DNA of 49,855 nucleotides from Firmicutes bacterium CAG:534 (GCA_000436115.1 FR894521.1:1-49855); one strand, 5' to 3'; positions 39,773-48,178 are shown, counted from the stretch's first letter. The notes: generated by a model from the sequence alone, not told the origin. Made by a program: numbers and translations.

Positions 39773-41484
39773 CAGACAGGGAAAAGATCCTATCAGATGA
39801 TTATTATGATCTGATTGTAGACTTTAATTATCCTTCCGGGGTCAGTCCGGTGGAGGATTTTGCAGTGCAGCCGATCACCGGGGAAATCAGTATTATCTAT
39901 GCAAACCGCAGCCAGGTGATCCCCATGAATGTCAGTGACTACACTTATCCGGTGATCCCCATGCTTTACGGACTGATGCCGGGAACACAGGGTAACAGCA
40001 GAGGCTTTGATCCCACGCCGTTAATCAGGAGCGGGATCACAAGAGTGCAGGCACAGCCCCTTAACCTTACCGGAAGAGGTGTGGTTCTTGGCTTTGTGGA
40101 TACCGGGATCAGATATGAGGAACCGGTGTTTCGGAGGGAGGACGGATCCACCAGGATCCTGGGGATCTGGGATCAGACGATCCAGACAGGAGAGCCGCCG
40201 CAGGGGATTTTGTACGGAACAGAATATAAAAGGGAACAGATCGATCTGGCGCTCCAAAGTGAAAATCCCAGAGAGATCGTTCCAAGCTATGATGAGAACG
40301 GACATGGTACGGAGATCGCCAGCGTGGCGGCAGGAAGCGTTCTGGGAAACGGACTGCAGTTTGTAGGGGCAGCCCCGGATGCGGAGATCGTGGTGGTAAA
40401 GCTCCGGCAGGCAAAGCCCCATTTAAAGGAATTTTATCAGGTACCCCAGGGGGCGGCGGCTTATGCGGAAAGTGACCTTCTGGTAGCGCTGAAATATCTG
40501 GAAAGCTATGCCATCTCCCTGGTAAGGCCTCTTGTGATCTGCTTTGGCCTGGGAACAAACCTTGGAGATCATGAGGGACATTCGGTTCTGGCCGATTATA
40601 TGAACCGCATTGCCACCATGAGGAGCCGGGTGATCATTGCCTGTGGAGGGGATCAGGGAAACAGCGCCCATCATTATATTGGAAGCTCCGCGGAAGGACT
40701 GACGGAAACCGTGGACAATGTGGAGATCCGGGTAGGAAATAATGTAGGCGGTTTTACGGGAGAACTATGGGGAAGCGTTTCTGCCAACCATGCGATTGCC
40801 ATCAGGGCTCCCGGAGGCGAGGTCACCCCGCGGGCAGACTTTAAGGGACAGGGAAGTCAGGAATTCCGGTTTATCTTTGAAAGAACCCGGATCCAGGTGG
40901 ATCATGTGCTGGTGGAGCAAAGCTCGGGGGAGGAGCTGATCTTCTTTCGCTTTCTGGATCCTACGCCGGGGATCTGGACGATCCAGGTGTATATCAGCGG
41001 AGGAAGGGTTTCAGAAAGCACCTTTCATGTATGGCTGCCTCTTTCCGATTTTTTGCAGAGGGAGGTGTATTTCCTGCGGCCTTCTCCTTATACCACGCTG
41101 ACAGAGCCCTCCAACGCAGGAGATATTATTACGGTTACCAGCTATGACGACCGCAATGACAGCTTCTATGCGGAATCGGGAAGGGGATATACCAGACTTG
41201 GCAGGATCAAACCCGACATCTGTGCGCCGGGAGTGGGGGTCAGCACCATCTTAGGGAACAGAACAGCAACGGGGATCTCGGCGGCAATGACTGCAGGCGC
41301 CGCCGCCCAGTTTTTGCAGTGGGCGGTTGTAGAGGGAAACAGAAGCTTTGTAGAAACCAGAGAGCTGAAAAATTATTTGATCAGAGGGGCAAGAAGAAGC
41401 AATGATCTTTCCTATCCCAACCGGGAATGGGGCTATGGGGCCCTAGACATTGCAGGAACCTTTGCGGTGCTGGCAGGAGTGTAA
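39769..41484 (+). CDS. Csp-like subtilisin-family (S8) protein, probable pseudoprotease
   Basis: A 571-residue S8 protein of the clostridial Csp type, with no signal peptide. The catalytic Asp (GFVDTGI, residue 111) and His (ENGHGTEIASVAAG, residue 179) are present. In the Ser region the sequence reads NRTATGISAAMTAGAAA. Ungapped alignment to the usual RTGTSxAAAxTAG places Gly (codon 41272-41274, residue 502) where the nucleophile Ser should be. A jelly-roll-type insert of the Csp family fits about residues 340-440. Csp proteins cut the cortex-hydrolase proenzyme SleC at germination, and C. difficile CspC is a Ser-to-Gly pseudoprotease that senses germinant. The start at 39769 is uncertain; ATG at 39760 is in frame but has no ribosome site. 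Confidence 0.88.
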   Translation: MTDREKILSDDYYDLIVDFNYPSGVSPVEDFAVQPITGEISIIYANRSQVIPMNVSDYTYPVIPMLYGLMPGTQGNSRGFDPTPLIRSGITRVQAQPLNLTGRGVVLGFVDTGIRYEEPVFRREDGSTRILGIWDQTIQTGEPPQGILYGTEYKREQIDLALQSENPREIVPSYDENGHGTEIASVAAGSVLGNGLQFVGAAPDAEIVVVKLRQAKPHLKEFYQVPQGAAAYAESDLLVALKYLESYAISLVRPLVICFGLGTNLGDHEGHSVLADYMNRIATMRSRVIIACGGDQGNSAHHYIGSSAEGLTETVDNVEIRVGNNVGGFTGELWGSVSANHAIAIRAPGGEVTPRADFKGQGSQEFRFIFERTRIQVDHVLVEQSSGEELIFFRFLDPTPGIWTIQVYISGGRVSESTFHVWLPLSDFLQREVYFLRPSPYTTLTEPSNAGDIITVTSYDDRNDSFYAESGRGYTRLGRIKPDICAPGVGVSTILGNRTATGISAAMTAGAAAQFLQWAVVEGNRSFVETRELKNYLIRGARRSNDLSYPNREWGYGALDIAGTFAVLAGV

Positions 41485-41524
41485 GCTGATCTCCTTATTG
41501 ATAAAGATAATCAATTCAACAGCA

Positions 41525-41563
41525 TAAATCCTATTGACTTTGTAGGGATTTATGGTCTATTAC
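41525..41563 (+). promoter_or_regulatory. suf promoter with Rrf2/IscR-like palindrome
   Basis: TTGACT (41534-41539), 18 bases and TATTAC (41558-41563) form a possible promoter. TAAATCC (41525-41531) and GGATTTA (41546-41552) are inverted arms embracing the -35. The pattern resembles operators of Rrf2-family Fe-S or cysteine regulators. No such regulator is encoded in the window. Confidence 0.5.
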
Positions 41564-41593
41564 TTATGTAGGAAGAATAAACAGAACAAAGCG

Positions 41594-41609
41594 TGCGCAG
41601 AAATGAGGA
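41594..41609 (+). repeat. Leader repeat TGCGCAGAAATGAGGA, copy 1 (sufC)
   Basis: An exact 16-base element containing the ribosome site GAGGA, 5 bases before the sufC ATG. The same element precedes the GH27 gene and the zinc-ribbon gene. Confidence 0.85.
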
Positions 41610-41614
41610 TAAAG

Positions 41615-42370
41615 ATGGAAAAGAATACATTATTACAAATTCAGGGACTGCATGTAAGTGTTGAAGACAAGGAGATCCTGCATGGGATCGATCTTACCAT
41701 AAACCGGGATGAGACCCATGTGCTGATGGGGCCGAACGGTACAGGAAAATCCACTCTCGGCTATGCGATCACCGGAAATCCCGCTTATCAGGTTACAGAG
41801 GGAGAGATCTGGTTCCGGGGAGAAAGGTTAAACGACATGCCGGTAAATGAAAGGGCAAAAAAGGGGATCTTTTTGTCCTTTCAAAATCCCCTGGAGGTGC
41901 CTGGCGTAACGCTGAGCGCCTTTATCAGAAGCGCCCTTGAACAGAAGAGCGGAAGCCGTATCAGATTGTGGGATTTCAAAAAAAGACTGGGTGAGATGAT
42001 GAAGCTTCTGGATATGGATGAGTCCTATGCAGAGAGGGATCTGAACGTAGGCTTTTCCGGCGGAGAAAAGAAAAAGGCGGAGATCCTGCAGATGCTGATG
42101 CTTGAGCCGGAGCTTGCCATTTTGGACGAAACGGACTCAGGTCTGGATGTGGATGCGGTCAGAACGGTTTCAGCCGGTGTAAAGCTGTTCCGGGAACGGG
42201 TGCACGGCTCCCTTCTGATCATTACCCACAGCACCAGGATCCTGGAGACGCTTACCGTGGACAAGGCTCATGTAATGGAAAACGGCGTGATCACCAGAAA
42301 CGGCGGAGCAGAGCTTGTGGAGGAGATCAACAAAAACGGATTCGGAAAGGAATCAGAGAGGCGTGCGTGA
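41615..42370 (+). CDS. sufC: Fe-S cluster assembly ATPase SufC
   Basis: ABC-type ATPase that powers the SufBCD scaffold. The 251-residue protein has Walker A GPNGTGKSTL, Q-loop SFQNPLEVPG, signature FSGGEKKKAEI and Walker B LAILDETDSGLD, all typical of SufC. ATG at 41615 is chosen: GAGGA of the leader repeat lies just upstream, and MEKNTLLQIQGL is a normal SufC start. It leads sufC-B-D-S-U, the usual Gram-positive order; its TGA overlaps the sufB GTG. Confidence 0.97.
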   Translation: MEKNTLLQIQGLHVSVEDKEILHGIDLTINRDETHVLMGPNGTGKSTLGYAITGNPAYQVTEGEIWFRGERLNDMPVNERAKKGIFLSFQNPLEVPGVTLSAFIRSALEQKSGSRIRLWDFKKRLGEMMKLLDMDESYAERDLNVGFSGGEKKKAEILQMLMLEPELAILDETDSGLDVDAVRTVSAGVKLFRERVHGSLLIITHSTRILETLTVDKAHVMENGVITRNGGAELVEEINKNGFGKESERRA

Positions 42371-43779
42371 GAATGAAGGAAAAGAGTGTGATAGAGGATA
42401 TCGACCGCAGCATCTATGATATCCGTGATCAGGAAAATGATGCATATCGTATGGAAAGCGGGCTGACACCGCAGATCATCGAAAAGCTTTCCAGAGAAAA
42501 GGAAGACCCTGCCTGGATGCAGCAGTTCCGGCTGCAGTCTTTGCAGATCTATCAGGAAATGCCGGTGCCGAACTGGGGGCCTTCTCTGGAGGGACTGGAT
42601 ATTGACCATATTGCCACCTATGTGCGGCCCAACACCAACATGAAAAATGACTGGAAAAATGTGCCCCAGGATATTAAGGATACCTTTGAAAGACTGGGGA
42701 TCCCCAAGGCAGAAAGAAAGTCTCTTGCCGGGGTAGGGGCACAGTATGATTCCGAGCTTGTTTATCACAATGTGCGGCAGGAGGTTGCCGCAGAGGGCGT
42801 GGTTTACCTGGATATGGAAAGCGCCATGAAGGGGGAATATGCCGACATGGTGAGAAAGTATTTTATGAAGCTGGTGCCGCCCCATGACCATAAGTTTGCG
42901 GCTCTTCACGGAGCGGTCTGGTCGGGAGGCTCTTTTGTGTATGTGCCAAAGGGAGTGCATCTTTCCATTCCCCTGCAGTCTTATTTCCGGTTAAATGCCA
43001 AGGGTGCAGGACAGTTTGAGCATACGCTGATCATTGTAGATGAAGGCGCAAGCCTGCATTTTATAGAGGGCTGCTCAGCTCCTAAGTATAATGTGGCAAA
43101 CCTGCATGCAGGCTGTGTGGAGCTTTATGTGAAGAAAAATGCCAGTCTCCGCTATTCCACCATAGAAAACTGGTCCAAAAATATGTACAACCTGAATACC
43201 AAGCGGGCATTAGTGGAGGAGGGCGGAACCATAGAATGGATTTCCGGTTCCTTTGGCTCTCATGTGGGCTGTCTGTATCCCATGAGCATCTTAAAAGGGG
43301 ATAATTCCAAAATGGAGTTTACCGGTGTGACCTTTGCAGGAGCAGGTCAAAATCTGGATACAGGGGCAAAGGTGGTGCATGTGGGAAAGAACACAAGCTC
43401 CTTTATGGATACCCGTTCCATCAGTAAAAGCGGAGGGATCAGTACCTTCCGGAGCAGCGTAGTGGTAGAAAAAAGCGCAAAAGGCACAAAGTCCTCGGTT
43501 TCCTGCCAGTCACTGATGCTGGATTCGGATTCCCGCTCGGATACCATTCCCGCTATGGAGATCCATACGAAGGATGCGGCCATCGGCCATGAAGCAAAGA
43601 TTGGAAGCATCAGCGGGGACGCCATCTTTTACCTGATGAGCAGAGGGATGACGGAGGAAGAGGCCAGGGCCCTGATCGTCAGCGGCTTTGCAGATAATGT
43701 GTCCAAGGAACTGCCATTGGAGTATGCAGTGGAAATGAACAATTTGATCCAGCTTGAGATGAAAGGCAGTATTGGCTGA
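42367..43779 (+). CDS. sufB: Fe-S cluster scaffold SufB
   Basis: Core scaffold of the SufBC2D complex, about 470 residues. VAAEGVVYLDMESAMKGEY, VWSGGSFVYVPKGVHLSIP, EGCSAPKYNVANLHAGCVE (containing the conserved Cys residues) and GSISGDAIFYLMSRGM are highly characteristic. The GTG at 42367 shares bases with the sufC stop and has GAGAGG five bases before it; an ATG at 42373 is the alternative. It overlaps in transcription with sufD, which follows after 16 bases. Confidence 0.97.
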   Translation: MRMKEKSVIEDIDRSIYDIRDQENDAYRMESGLTPQIIEKLSREKEDPAWMQQFRLQSLQIYQEMPVPNWGPSLEGLDIDHIATYVRPNTNMKNDWKNVPQDIKDTFERLGIPKAERKSLAGVGAQYDSELVYHNVRQEVAAEGVVYLDMESAMKGEYADMVRKYFMKLVPPHDHKFAALHGAVWSGGSFVYVPKGVHLSIPLQSYFRLNAKGAGQFEHTLIIVDEGASLHFIEGCSAPKYNVANLHAGCVELYVKKNASLRYSTIENWSKNMYNLNTKRALVEEGGTIEWISGSFGSHVGCLYPMSILKGDNSKMEFTGVTFAGAGQNLDTGAKVVHVGKNTSSFMDTRSISKSGGISTFRSSVVVEKSAKGTKSSVSCQSLMLDSDSRSDTIPAMEIHTKDAAIGHEAKIGSISGDAIFYLMSRGMTEEEARALIVSGFADNVSKELPLEYAVEMNNLIQLEMKGSIG

Positions 43780-43795
43780 AAGGGAGGAAGGGAGC

Positions 43796-44743
43796 ATGAA
43801 GGAAAATTTAAGGATAAACCGGCTGCCAGTACCGACCTGGAACCGGCTGCAGGTAAATGACGCCAGTGTGGAATGGGACAGTGAGGAAGCAGCGCAGAAG
43901 GAAGAAAGAATTGCTGCTGCAAGCGGAGAAGATAAAAAATTCCACCTGACCATAACGGATCAGGGAGATTACAGCAGCAAAAAAGTGACGGTGCGGGCAG
44001 AAAAGAACAGCAGCATAACCATATATGAGGTCTGCAGGGCTGCAAGGCCGCTGCGCGCAGAGCTTTTGCTGGAAGCCCTGGAAGGAGCGGATATCACTCT
44101 TTACCAGCTTCTGACCCCTTTGACCCAGACGAAGCTTTTGCACAGGGTAAGCGGAAGCTGTGGGGAAAACAGCCAGATCAGACTGGTAACGGTGATGTTA
44201 GGAGAAGGAGATATTTACTGTGATCATGGTGTGGAGCTTTTGGGAGACCACAGCAGCCTGAAGGTTCAGGCAGCCTATCTGGGAAAAGGAAACCAGCTTC
44301 TGGATTATAATATGACGGCGGATCACTATGGGAAAAATACGGAAAGTGAAATAAAGGCAGCAGGAGCCCTTAAGGATGCTGCAAAGAAGACCTTCCGTGG
44401 CACCATCGACTTTAAAAAGGGCGCTTCTGACTCTGTAGGAAGTGAAAATGAAACCGTACTGATGCTAAGTGATGAAGCAGTCAATAAGACCGTGCCTTTA
44501 ATCCTCTGTGCAGAGGAGTCTGTGGAAGGCTCCCATGGGGCGACCATCGGAGAGCTGGATGATGAGACATTGTTTTATTTTGAAAGCAGAGGGATCAAAA
44601 GAGAGGAAGCGGAAAAGATCCTTTCAAACGCTGCCATCAAAAGGATCATGGGACTTTGCGGCGATCCTGAATTTGCAGGGCAGATCCGTGAGCTGCTGGC
44701 AGAGGAAGACGAGGAGGAGGAAAATGGAACAGAAGGATTATAA
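43796..44743 (+). CDS. sufD: Fe-S cluster assembly protein SufD
   Basis: Partner of SufB in the scaffold, 315 residues, somewhat shorter than many SufD proteins and weakly conserved over the first 80 residues. The C-terminal half contains TFRGTIDFKKGASDSVGSEN and the SHGATIGELDDETLFYFESR motif with the conserved His. GGGAGGAAGGGAG precedes the ATG at 43796. The acidic C-terminus overlaps the sufS start by 20 bases, so translation is coupled. Confidence 0.94.
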   Translation: MKENLRINRLPVPTWNRLQVNDASVEWDSEEAAQKEERIAAASGEDKKFHLTITDQGDYSSKKVTVRAEKNSSITIYEVCRAARPLRAELLLEALEGADITLYQLLTPLTQTKLLHRVSGSCGENSQIRLVTVMLGEGDIYCDHGVELLGDHSSLKVQAAYLGKGNQLLDYNMTADHYGKNTESEIKAAGALKDAAKKTFRGTIDFKKGASDSVGSENETVLMLSDEAVNKTVPLILCAEESVEGSHGATIGELDDETLFYFESRGIKREEAEKILSNAAIKRIMGLCGDPEFAGQIRELLAEEDEEEENGTEGL

Positions 44744-45941
44744 AAAGGATTTTCCCCTGTTTTCAAACTGCAGGGTCACTTATCTGGATAATGCGGCTAC
44801 CGCCCAGAGGCCGGTAAGCGTTCTGGAGGCAGAAAGGAAATTCTACGAAAATTATAATGCCAACCCGCTGCGGGGGTTATATCCTTTAAGCGTAGAGGCT
44901 ACCAGGGAGTATGAGGACGCCAGGGAGGCGGTATGCGGACTGCTTGGGGCAGGGTCGGCAAGAGAGATCATTTTTACCAGAAATACCACAGAGAGCCTGA
45001 ACCTTGTGGCTTACAGCTACGGACTTTCCAACCTGAAACAGGGTGACGAGATCCTGGTATCTGTAATGGAGCATCACAGTAATCTTCTGCCATGGCAGAT
45101 GGTGGCCAAAAAGACCGGCGCCAGTCTGCGGTTTATGGAATGTGAAATGGATGGAAGCCTGGATCTTTCAAAGGTGGAAAAGCTCATAACAGATAAGACC
45201 AGACTGGTAGCGGTCACGCAGCTTTCCAATGTGCTTGGACGGGAGTATCCCATCCGTCAGATTGCGGAAATGGCACACCGGAAAAATGCGGTGGTGGTAG
45301 TGGACGGTGCGCAGAGCGCCCCTCATGTTCCCGTGGATGTGGCTGCTCTTGGGGCAGACTTTTTTGCCTTTTCCGGGCATAAGCTGTATGGGCCCATGGG
45401 GATCGGCGTGCTCTATGGAAAACAGGAGCTGTTAGAGGAAATGCCGCCCTTTCTTACCGGAGGGGAAATGATAGAATCGGTGACCAGGCAGGATGCAGTG
45501 TATGCCGAGCTTCCCCATAAATTTGAGGCGGGAACCGTAAACGCCGCCGGGGCAGCAGGGCTTAAGGCAGCCATTTCCTATCTGCAGGGCGTAGGATTTG
45601 AGACCATCAGGCAGCGGGAGCAGCAGCTCACAGAATATACTATGGATAGAATGAAGGAAATGCCGGGAATTCATATTCTTGGCTCGGAAAATGCCGCAGA
45701 GCATCACGGGATCATCACCTTTCTGGTGGATCAGGTGCATCCCCATGACGTCAGCGAGATCTTAGCGTCAGATGGGATTGCAGTGCGGGCGGGACACCAC
45801 TGTGCGCAGCCCCTTTTAAATCATCTGGGATACCGCTCTACCACAAGGGTCAGCTTTGCTTTTTATAATACCAGGGAAGATGCAGACTGCTTTTTGGAGA
45901 GCCTGCAAACCATCAGGGAGCGAATGGGATATGGAAAATAG
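44724..45941 (+). CDS. sufS: Cysteine desulfurase SufS
   Basis: PLP enzyme that takes sulfur from cysteine for cluster assembly. The 405-residue protein has YLDNAATAQRP, the PLP-binding Lys in FAFSGHKLYGPMGIG (about residue 221), the His in VMEHHSNLLPW and the catalytic Cys in RAGHHCAQPLL (about 360). It is group II, the type that hands sulfur to SufU. The ATG at 44724 has GAGGAGG before it and lies within the end of sufD. Confidence 0.97.
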   Translation: MEQKDYKKDFPLFSNCRVTYLDNAATAQRPVSVLEAERKFYENYNANPLRGLYPLSVEATREYEDAREAVCGLLGAGSAREIIFTRNTTESLNLVAYSYGLSNLKQGDEILVSVMEHHSNLLPWQMVAKKTGASLRFMECEMDGSLDLSKVEKLITDKTRLVAVTQLSNVLGREYPIRQIAEMAHRKNAVVVVDGAQSAPHVPVDVAALGADFFAFSGHKLYGPMGIGVLYGKQELLEEMPPFLTGGEMIESVTRQDAVYAELPHKFEAGTVNAAGAAGLKAAISYLQGVGFETIRQREQQLTEYTMDRMKEMPGIHILGSENAAEHHGIITFLVDQVHPHDVSEILASDGIAVRAGHHCAQPLLNHLGYRSTTRVSFAFYNTREDADCFLESLQTIRERMGYGK

Positions 45942-46365
45942 GAATTTTTACAATGAGATCTTAACAGAGCATAATATGCGTCCGGAATTTAAGCACGACC
46001 TTGCAGATGCAGATATTGTATTAGAAGGAGTAAATCCAAGCTGCGGCGACGAGATCAAGCTGAAGCTGAAGCTTCAGGGGGATGTGATTGCAGATGCCGC
46101 CTTTGTAGGGGATGGCTGTGCCATTTCCCAGGCGTCCACAGACATTATGATCGGCATGATCCTGGGGCAGAAAAAGGAAGAGGCCCTCAGACTGTGCGAC
46201 ACCTTTATGAAGATGATCAGAGGACAGGCAACAGCGGAGGAAGTGGAAAGCCTGGAGGAGGCTTCGGCACTGCAGGATATTGCCCACATGCCGGCGCGGG
46301 TCAAATGTGCCATGCTGGGGTGGAGAACTCTTTCGGAAGCATTAAAGGGAGAAAAGAAGGAGTAG
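45931..46365 (+). CDS. sufU: Sulfur-transfer protein SufU
   Basis: Zinc protein of 144 residues that accepts persulfide from SufS. The conserved zinc ligands are visible: Cys in NPSCGDE (with Asp), Cys in GDGCAISQAS and Cys in VKCAMLGWRTL. The ATG at 45931 overlaps the sufS end; a family-like N-terminus (NFYNEILTEHNMRPEFKHDL, 20 residues) supports this start. It is the last gene of the suf operon. Only a weak hairpin (TCCCT/AGGGA) follows the stop. Confidence 0.96.
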   Translation: MENRNFYNEILTEHNMRPEFKHDLADADIVLEGVNPSCGDEIKLKLKLQGDVIADAAFVGDGCAISQASTDIMIGMILGQKKEEALRLCDTFMKMIRGQATAEEVESLEEASALQDIAHMPARVKCAMLGWRTLSEALKGEKKE

Positions 46366-46403
46366 GAAATCCCTGATCACCATAGGGAAAAGTAGGAAAA
46401 ACA

Positions 46404-46441
46404 ACTTGTACAAATGGAAATACAAGTAGTAAAATACTTGT
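46404..46441 (+). promoter_or_regulatory. Promoter with ACTTGTA palindromes ahead of the sensor-kinase remnant
   Basis: TTGTAC (46406-46411), 18 bases and TAAAAT (46430-46435) form a possible promoter. ACTTGTA (46404-46410), TACAAGTA (46421-46428) and TACTTGT (46435-46441) are three copies of one half-site in alternating orientation, giving two overlapping palindromes. Confidence 0.55.
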
Positions 46442-46476
46442 GTAAGCGAAAGGTTTTTCCCTACGGAAGGATCCCT

Positions 46477-46710
46477 ATGAAAAATAAAATAACCCTGAAA
46501 CAAAAGCTGATCATTTATTCTGCCGGTATGCTATTGCTTGCGCTTAGCATACAGGCTATTTTTAATTACCTGAATTCTTCGAAGCTTATTGTGGAGCAGG
46601 TGGAGGCTTCCAGCAACAAATCCCTGAAAAATATGCAGGAAGAAATCTACTCATATATCAATGGCATCAATTTTAGCAGAAAAGAATGGAGAGACAAGAT
46701 TGAAAAATAA
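46477..46710 (+). pseudogene. N-terminal remnant of a YesM-like sensor histidine kinase
   Basis: About 60 residues (MKNKITLKQKLIIYSAGMLL..., one membrane helix at about 13-33, then VEQVEASSNKSLKNMQEEI) match the beginning of YesM-type two-component sensor kinases. After SYINGI the similarity stops, and the frame ends at 46708-46710 with an unrelated tail of about 15 residues. The extracellular, HAMP and kinase domains are missing, so a deletion has joined this end to the region before the GH27 gene. YesM kinases often control sugar-uptake loci, which fits the neighbour. I cannot exclude that the remnant is translated into a small membrane peptide. Confidence 0.7.
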
Positions 46711-46735
46711 AGTTTTTCAATCGCGGGATTTGTGT

Positions 46736-46783
46736 CTGCGCGCACTTGACACAAACTCGGCATGTGCCAAAAAGTGTGCGCAG
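46736..46783 (+). repeat. Stem-loop of the leader repeat before the GH27 gene
   Basis: CTGCGCGCACTT (46736-46747) pairs with AAGTGTGCGCAG (46772-46783) at 11 of 12 positions. The 24-base loop contains a small palindrome GGCA-TG-TGCC (46759-46768). The distal arm runs into the shared ribosome-site element. Confidence 0.65.
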
Positions 46784-46792
46784 AAATGAGGA
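46777..46792 (+). repeat. Leader repeat TGCGCAGAAATGAGGA, copy 2 (GH27)
   Basis: An exact copy of the 16-base element seen before sufC, again 5 bases before the start codon. Confidence 0.85.
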
Positions 46793-46797
46793 AAAAA

Positions 46798-48096
46798 ATG
46801 GACAAAAACAAATTTGCAGTTACGCCGCCTATGGGCTGGAACAGCTATGATTACTATGATACCACAGTCAACGAGCAGCAGGTAAAAGATAACGCTGATT
46901 TTCTTGCTGCGAATTTGAAGCAGTATGGATGGGAGTATGTGGTTGTGGATATTGAGTGGTATTCCAACGACGCAGGCACGCAAAGAAAAGAATTTCAGTA
47001 TATTCCCTTCGGAGATGATGAAATCGACCAGTGGGGAAGATTTCAGCCCAGTCCGCACAGATTTCCTTCCTCTGCTGACGGAAGCGGTTTTACCGGGCTG
47101 GCGGAGTATGTGCACGGACTTGGCCTTAAGTTTGGCATCCACATCATGAGGGGAATACCGAGGGTGGCAGCGGAACGCCATCTTCCGGTTTACGGAACGG
47201 AGTACACTGCTGACATGGTGGCAGACCCTTCCTCCATCTGCGGATGGAATCCGGATATGTATGGTGTGAGAAATACGCAGGCAGGGCAGGCATATTATGA
47301 TGGGCTGATTGCCATGTATGCCTCCTGGGGAGTGGATTTTATAAAATGCGATGATATCTGCGACAGCTGGATGTATCCGGATGACCGTTTTTCAGGATGG
47401 CATGAGACGGAAATGCTTTACAAGGCAATCCAGAAAACAAACCGCCCTATAGTGCTCAGCTTATCTCCGGGGCCTGCTCATGTAGACAGGGCATGGCAGT
47501 ACTGTAAATATGCCAATATGTGGCGTATAACGGATGATTTCTGGGATAACTGGGAGCTGCTTAAGAATATGTTCTGGCGCTGTGAACTGTGGCAGGATCA
47601 TGTGAAGGAGGGCTGTTACCCGGATTGCGACATGCTCCCTCTTGGAAAGGTAGGAGGCGGTTTTGGTCACGGAGAATGGGACTGCCGTTTTACGAAAGAA
47701 GAGCAGAAAACCATGATGACATTATGGTGTATGTTCCGCTCTCCGCTCATGGCAGGAGCAGAACTGACCAAGATGGATGATTTTACCATGTCGTTGCTTA
47801 CAAACCGTGAGCTGCTCAGCCTTCTTGGAGAGGATTTCAGGGGAAAATAGCTTTACCGTACGGAGGAAGAGGCTGCCTGGGAAAGTCAAAACGCCAAAAC
47901 AGGAAAACGATATGTAGCGCTGTTTAATTTAAGCGATGAAGAACGTGAAATGCAATTTGACCTGAAGGAAATGGAAGGAGAGAAGAAGTTTTCTCAAATT
48001 CGTGAAGTATGGAGCGGAGAGGAAATGCAGGTTTCCGAAGGAAAAATTTCGATAAAAATACCTGCCCACGGAACAAAACTGTTTGGACTTTTATAA
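46798..48096 (+). pseudogene. GH27 alpha-galactosidase interrupted by one in-frame TAG
   Basis: The frame encodes a GH27 catalytic barrel: TPPMGWNSYDYYDTT at the start, nucleophile Asp in VDFIKCDDICD and acid/base Asp in WRITDDFWDNW, then LWCMFRSPLMAGAELTKMD. TAG at 47848-47850 ends it after LLGEDFRGK. The same frame then continues for 81 codons (LYRTEEEAAWESQNAKTG..., RYVALFNLSDEE, VWSGEEM, IPAHGTKLFGLL) to TAA at 48094-48096, exactly the C-terminal beta domain expected of GH27. One base change (CAG to TAG, Gln at that site) explains everything; no frameshift is needed. The stopped product keeps the barrel but lacks the beta domain. It lies between a broken sensor kinase and an ArsR-type regulator, so the locus may be decaying. 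Confidence 0.88.
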
Positions 48097-48128
48097 ATGG
48101 GGGTTAGCAAAATTTTCATATAATCCTG

Positions 48129-48178
48129 GACTGCAGATACTGCTTGATTTTGGAGCGGCATCTGCAGTCTGCTTTTGC
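48129..48178 (+). terminator. Terminator after the GH27 gene
   Basis: A perfect 10-bp stem, GACTGCAGAT and ATCTGCAGTC, with a longer loop, is followed by TGCTTTTG. Confidence 0.75.

Noticed and set aside
46762..46797. Start of the GH27 protein at 46762
   Set aside because: It would translate the stem-loop arm and the ribosome-site repeat; the ATG at 46798 has proper spacing and a GH27-like N-terminus.
47848..47850. TAG read as pyrrolysine or programmed readthrough
   Set aside because: No pyl genes or special downstream structure are visible, GH27 enzymes have no known pyrrolysine, and a single CAG-to-TAG change is simpler.
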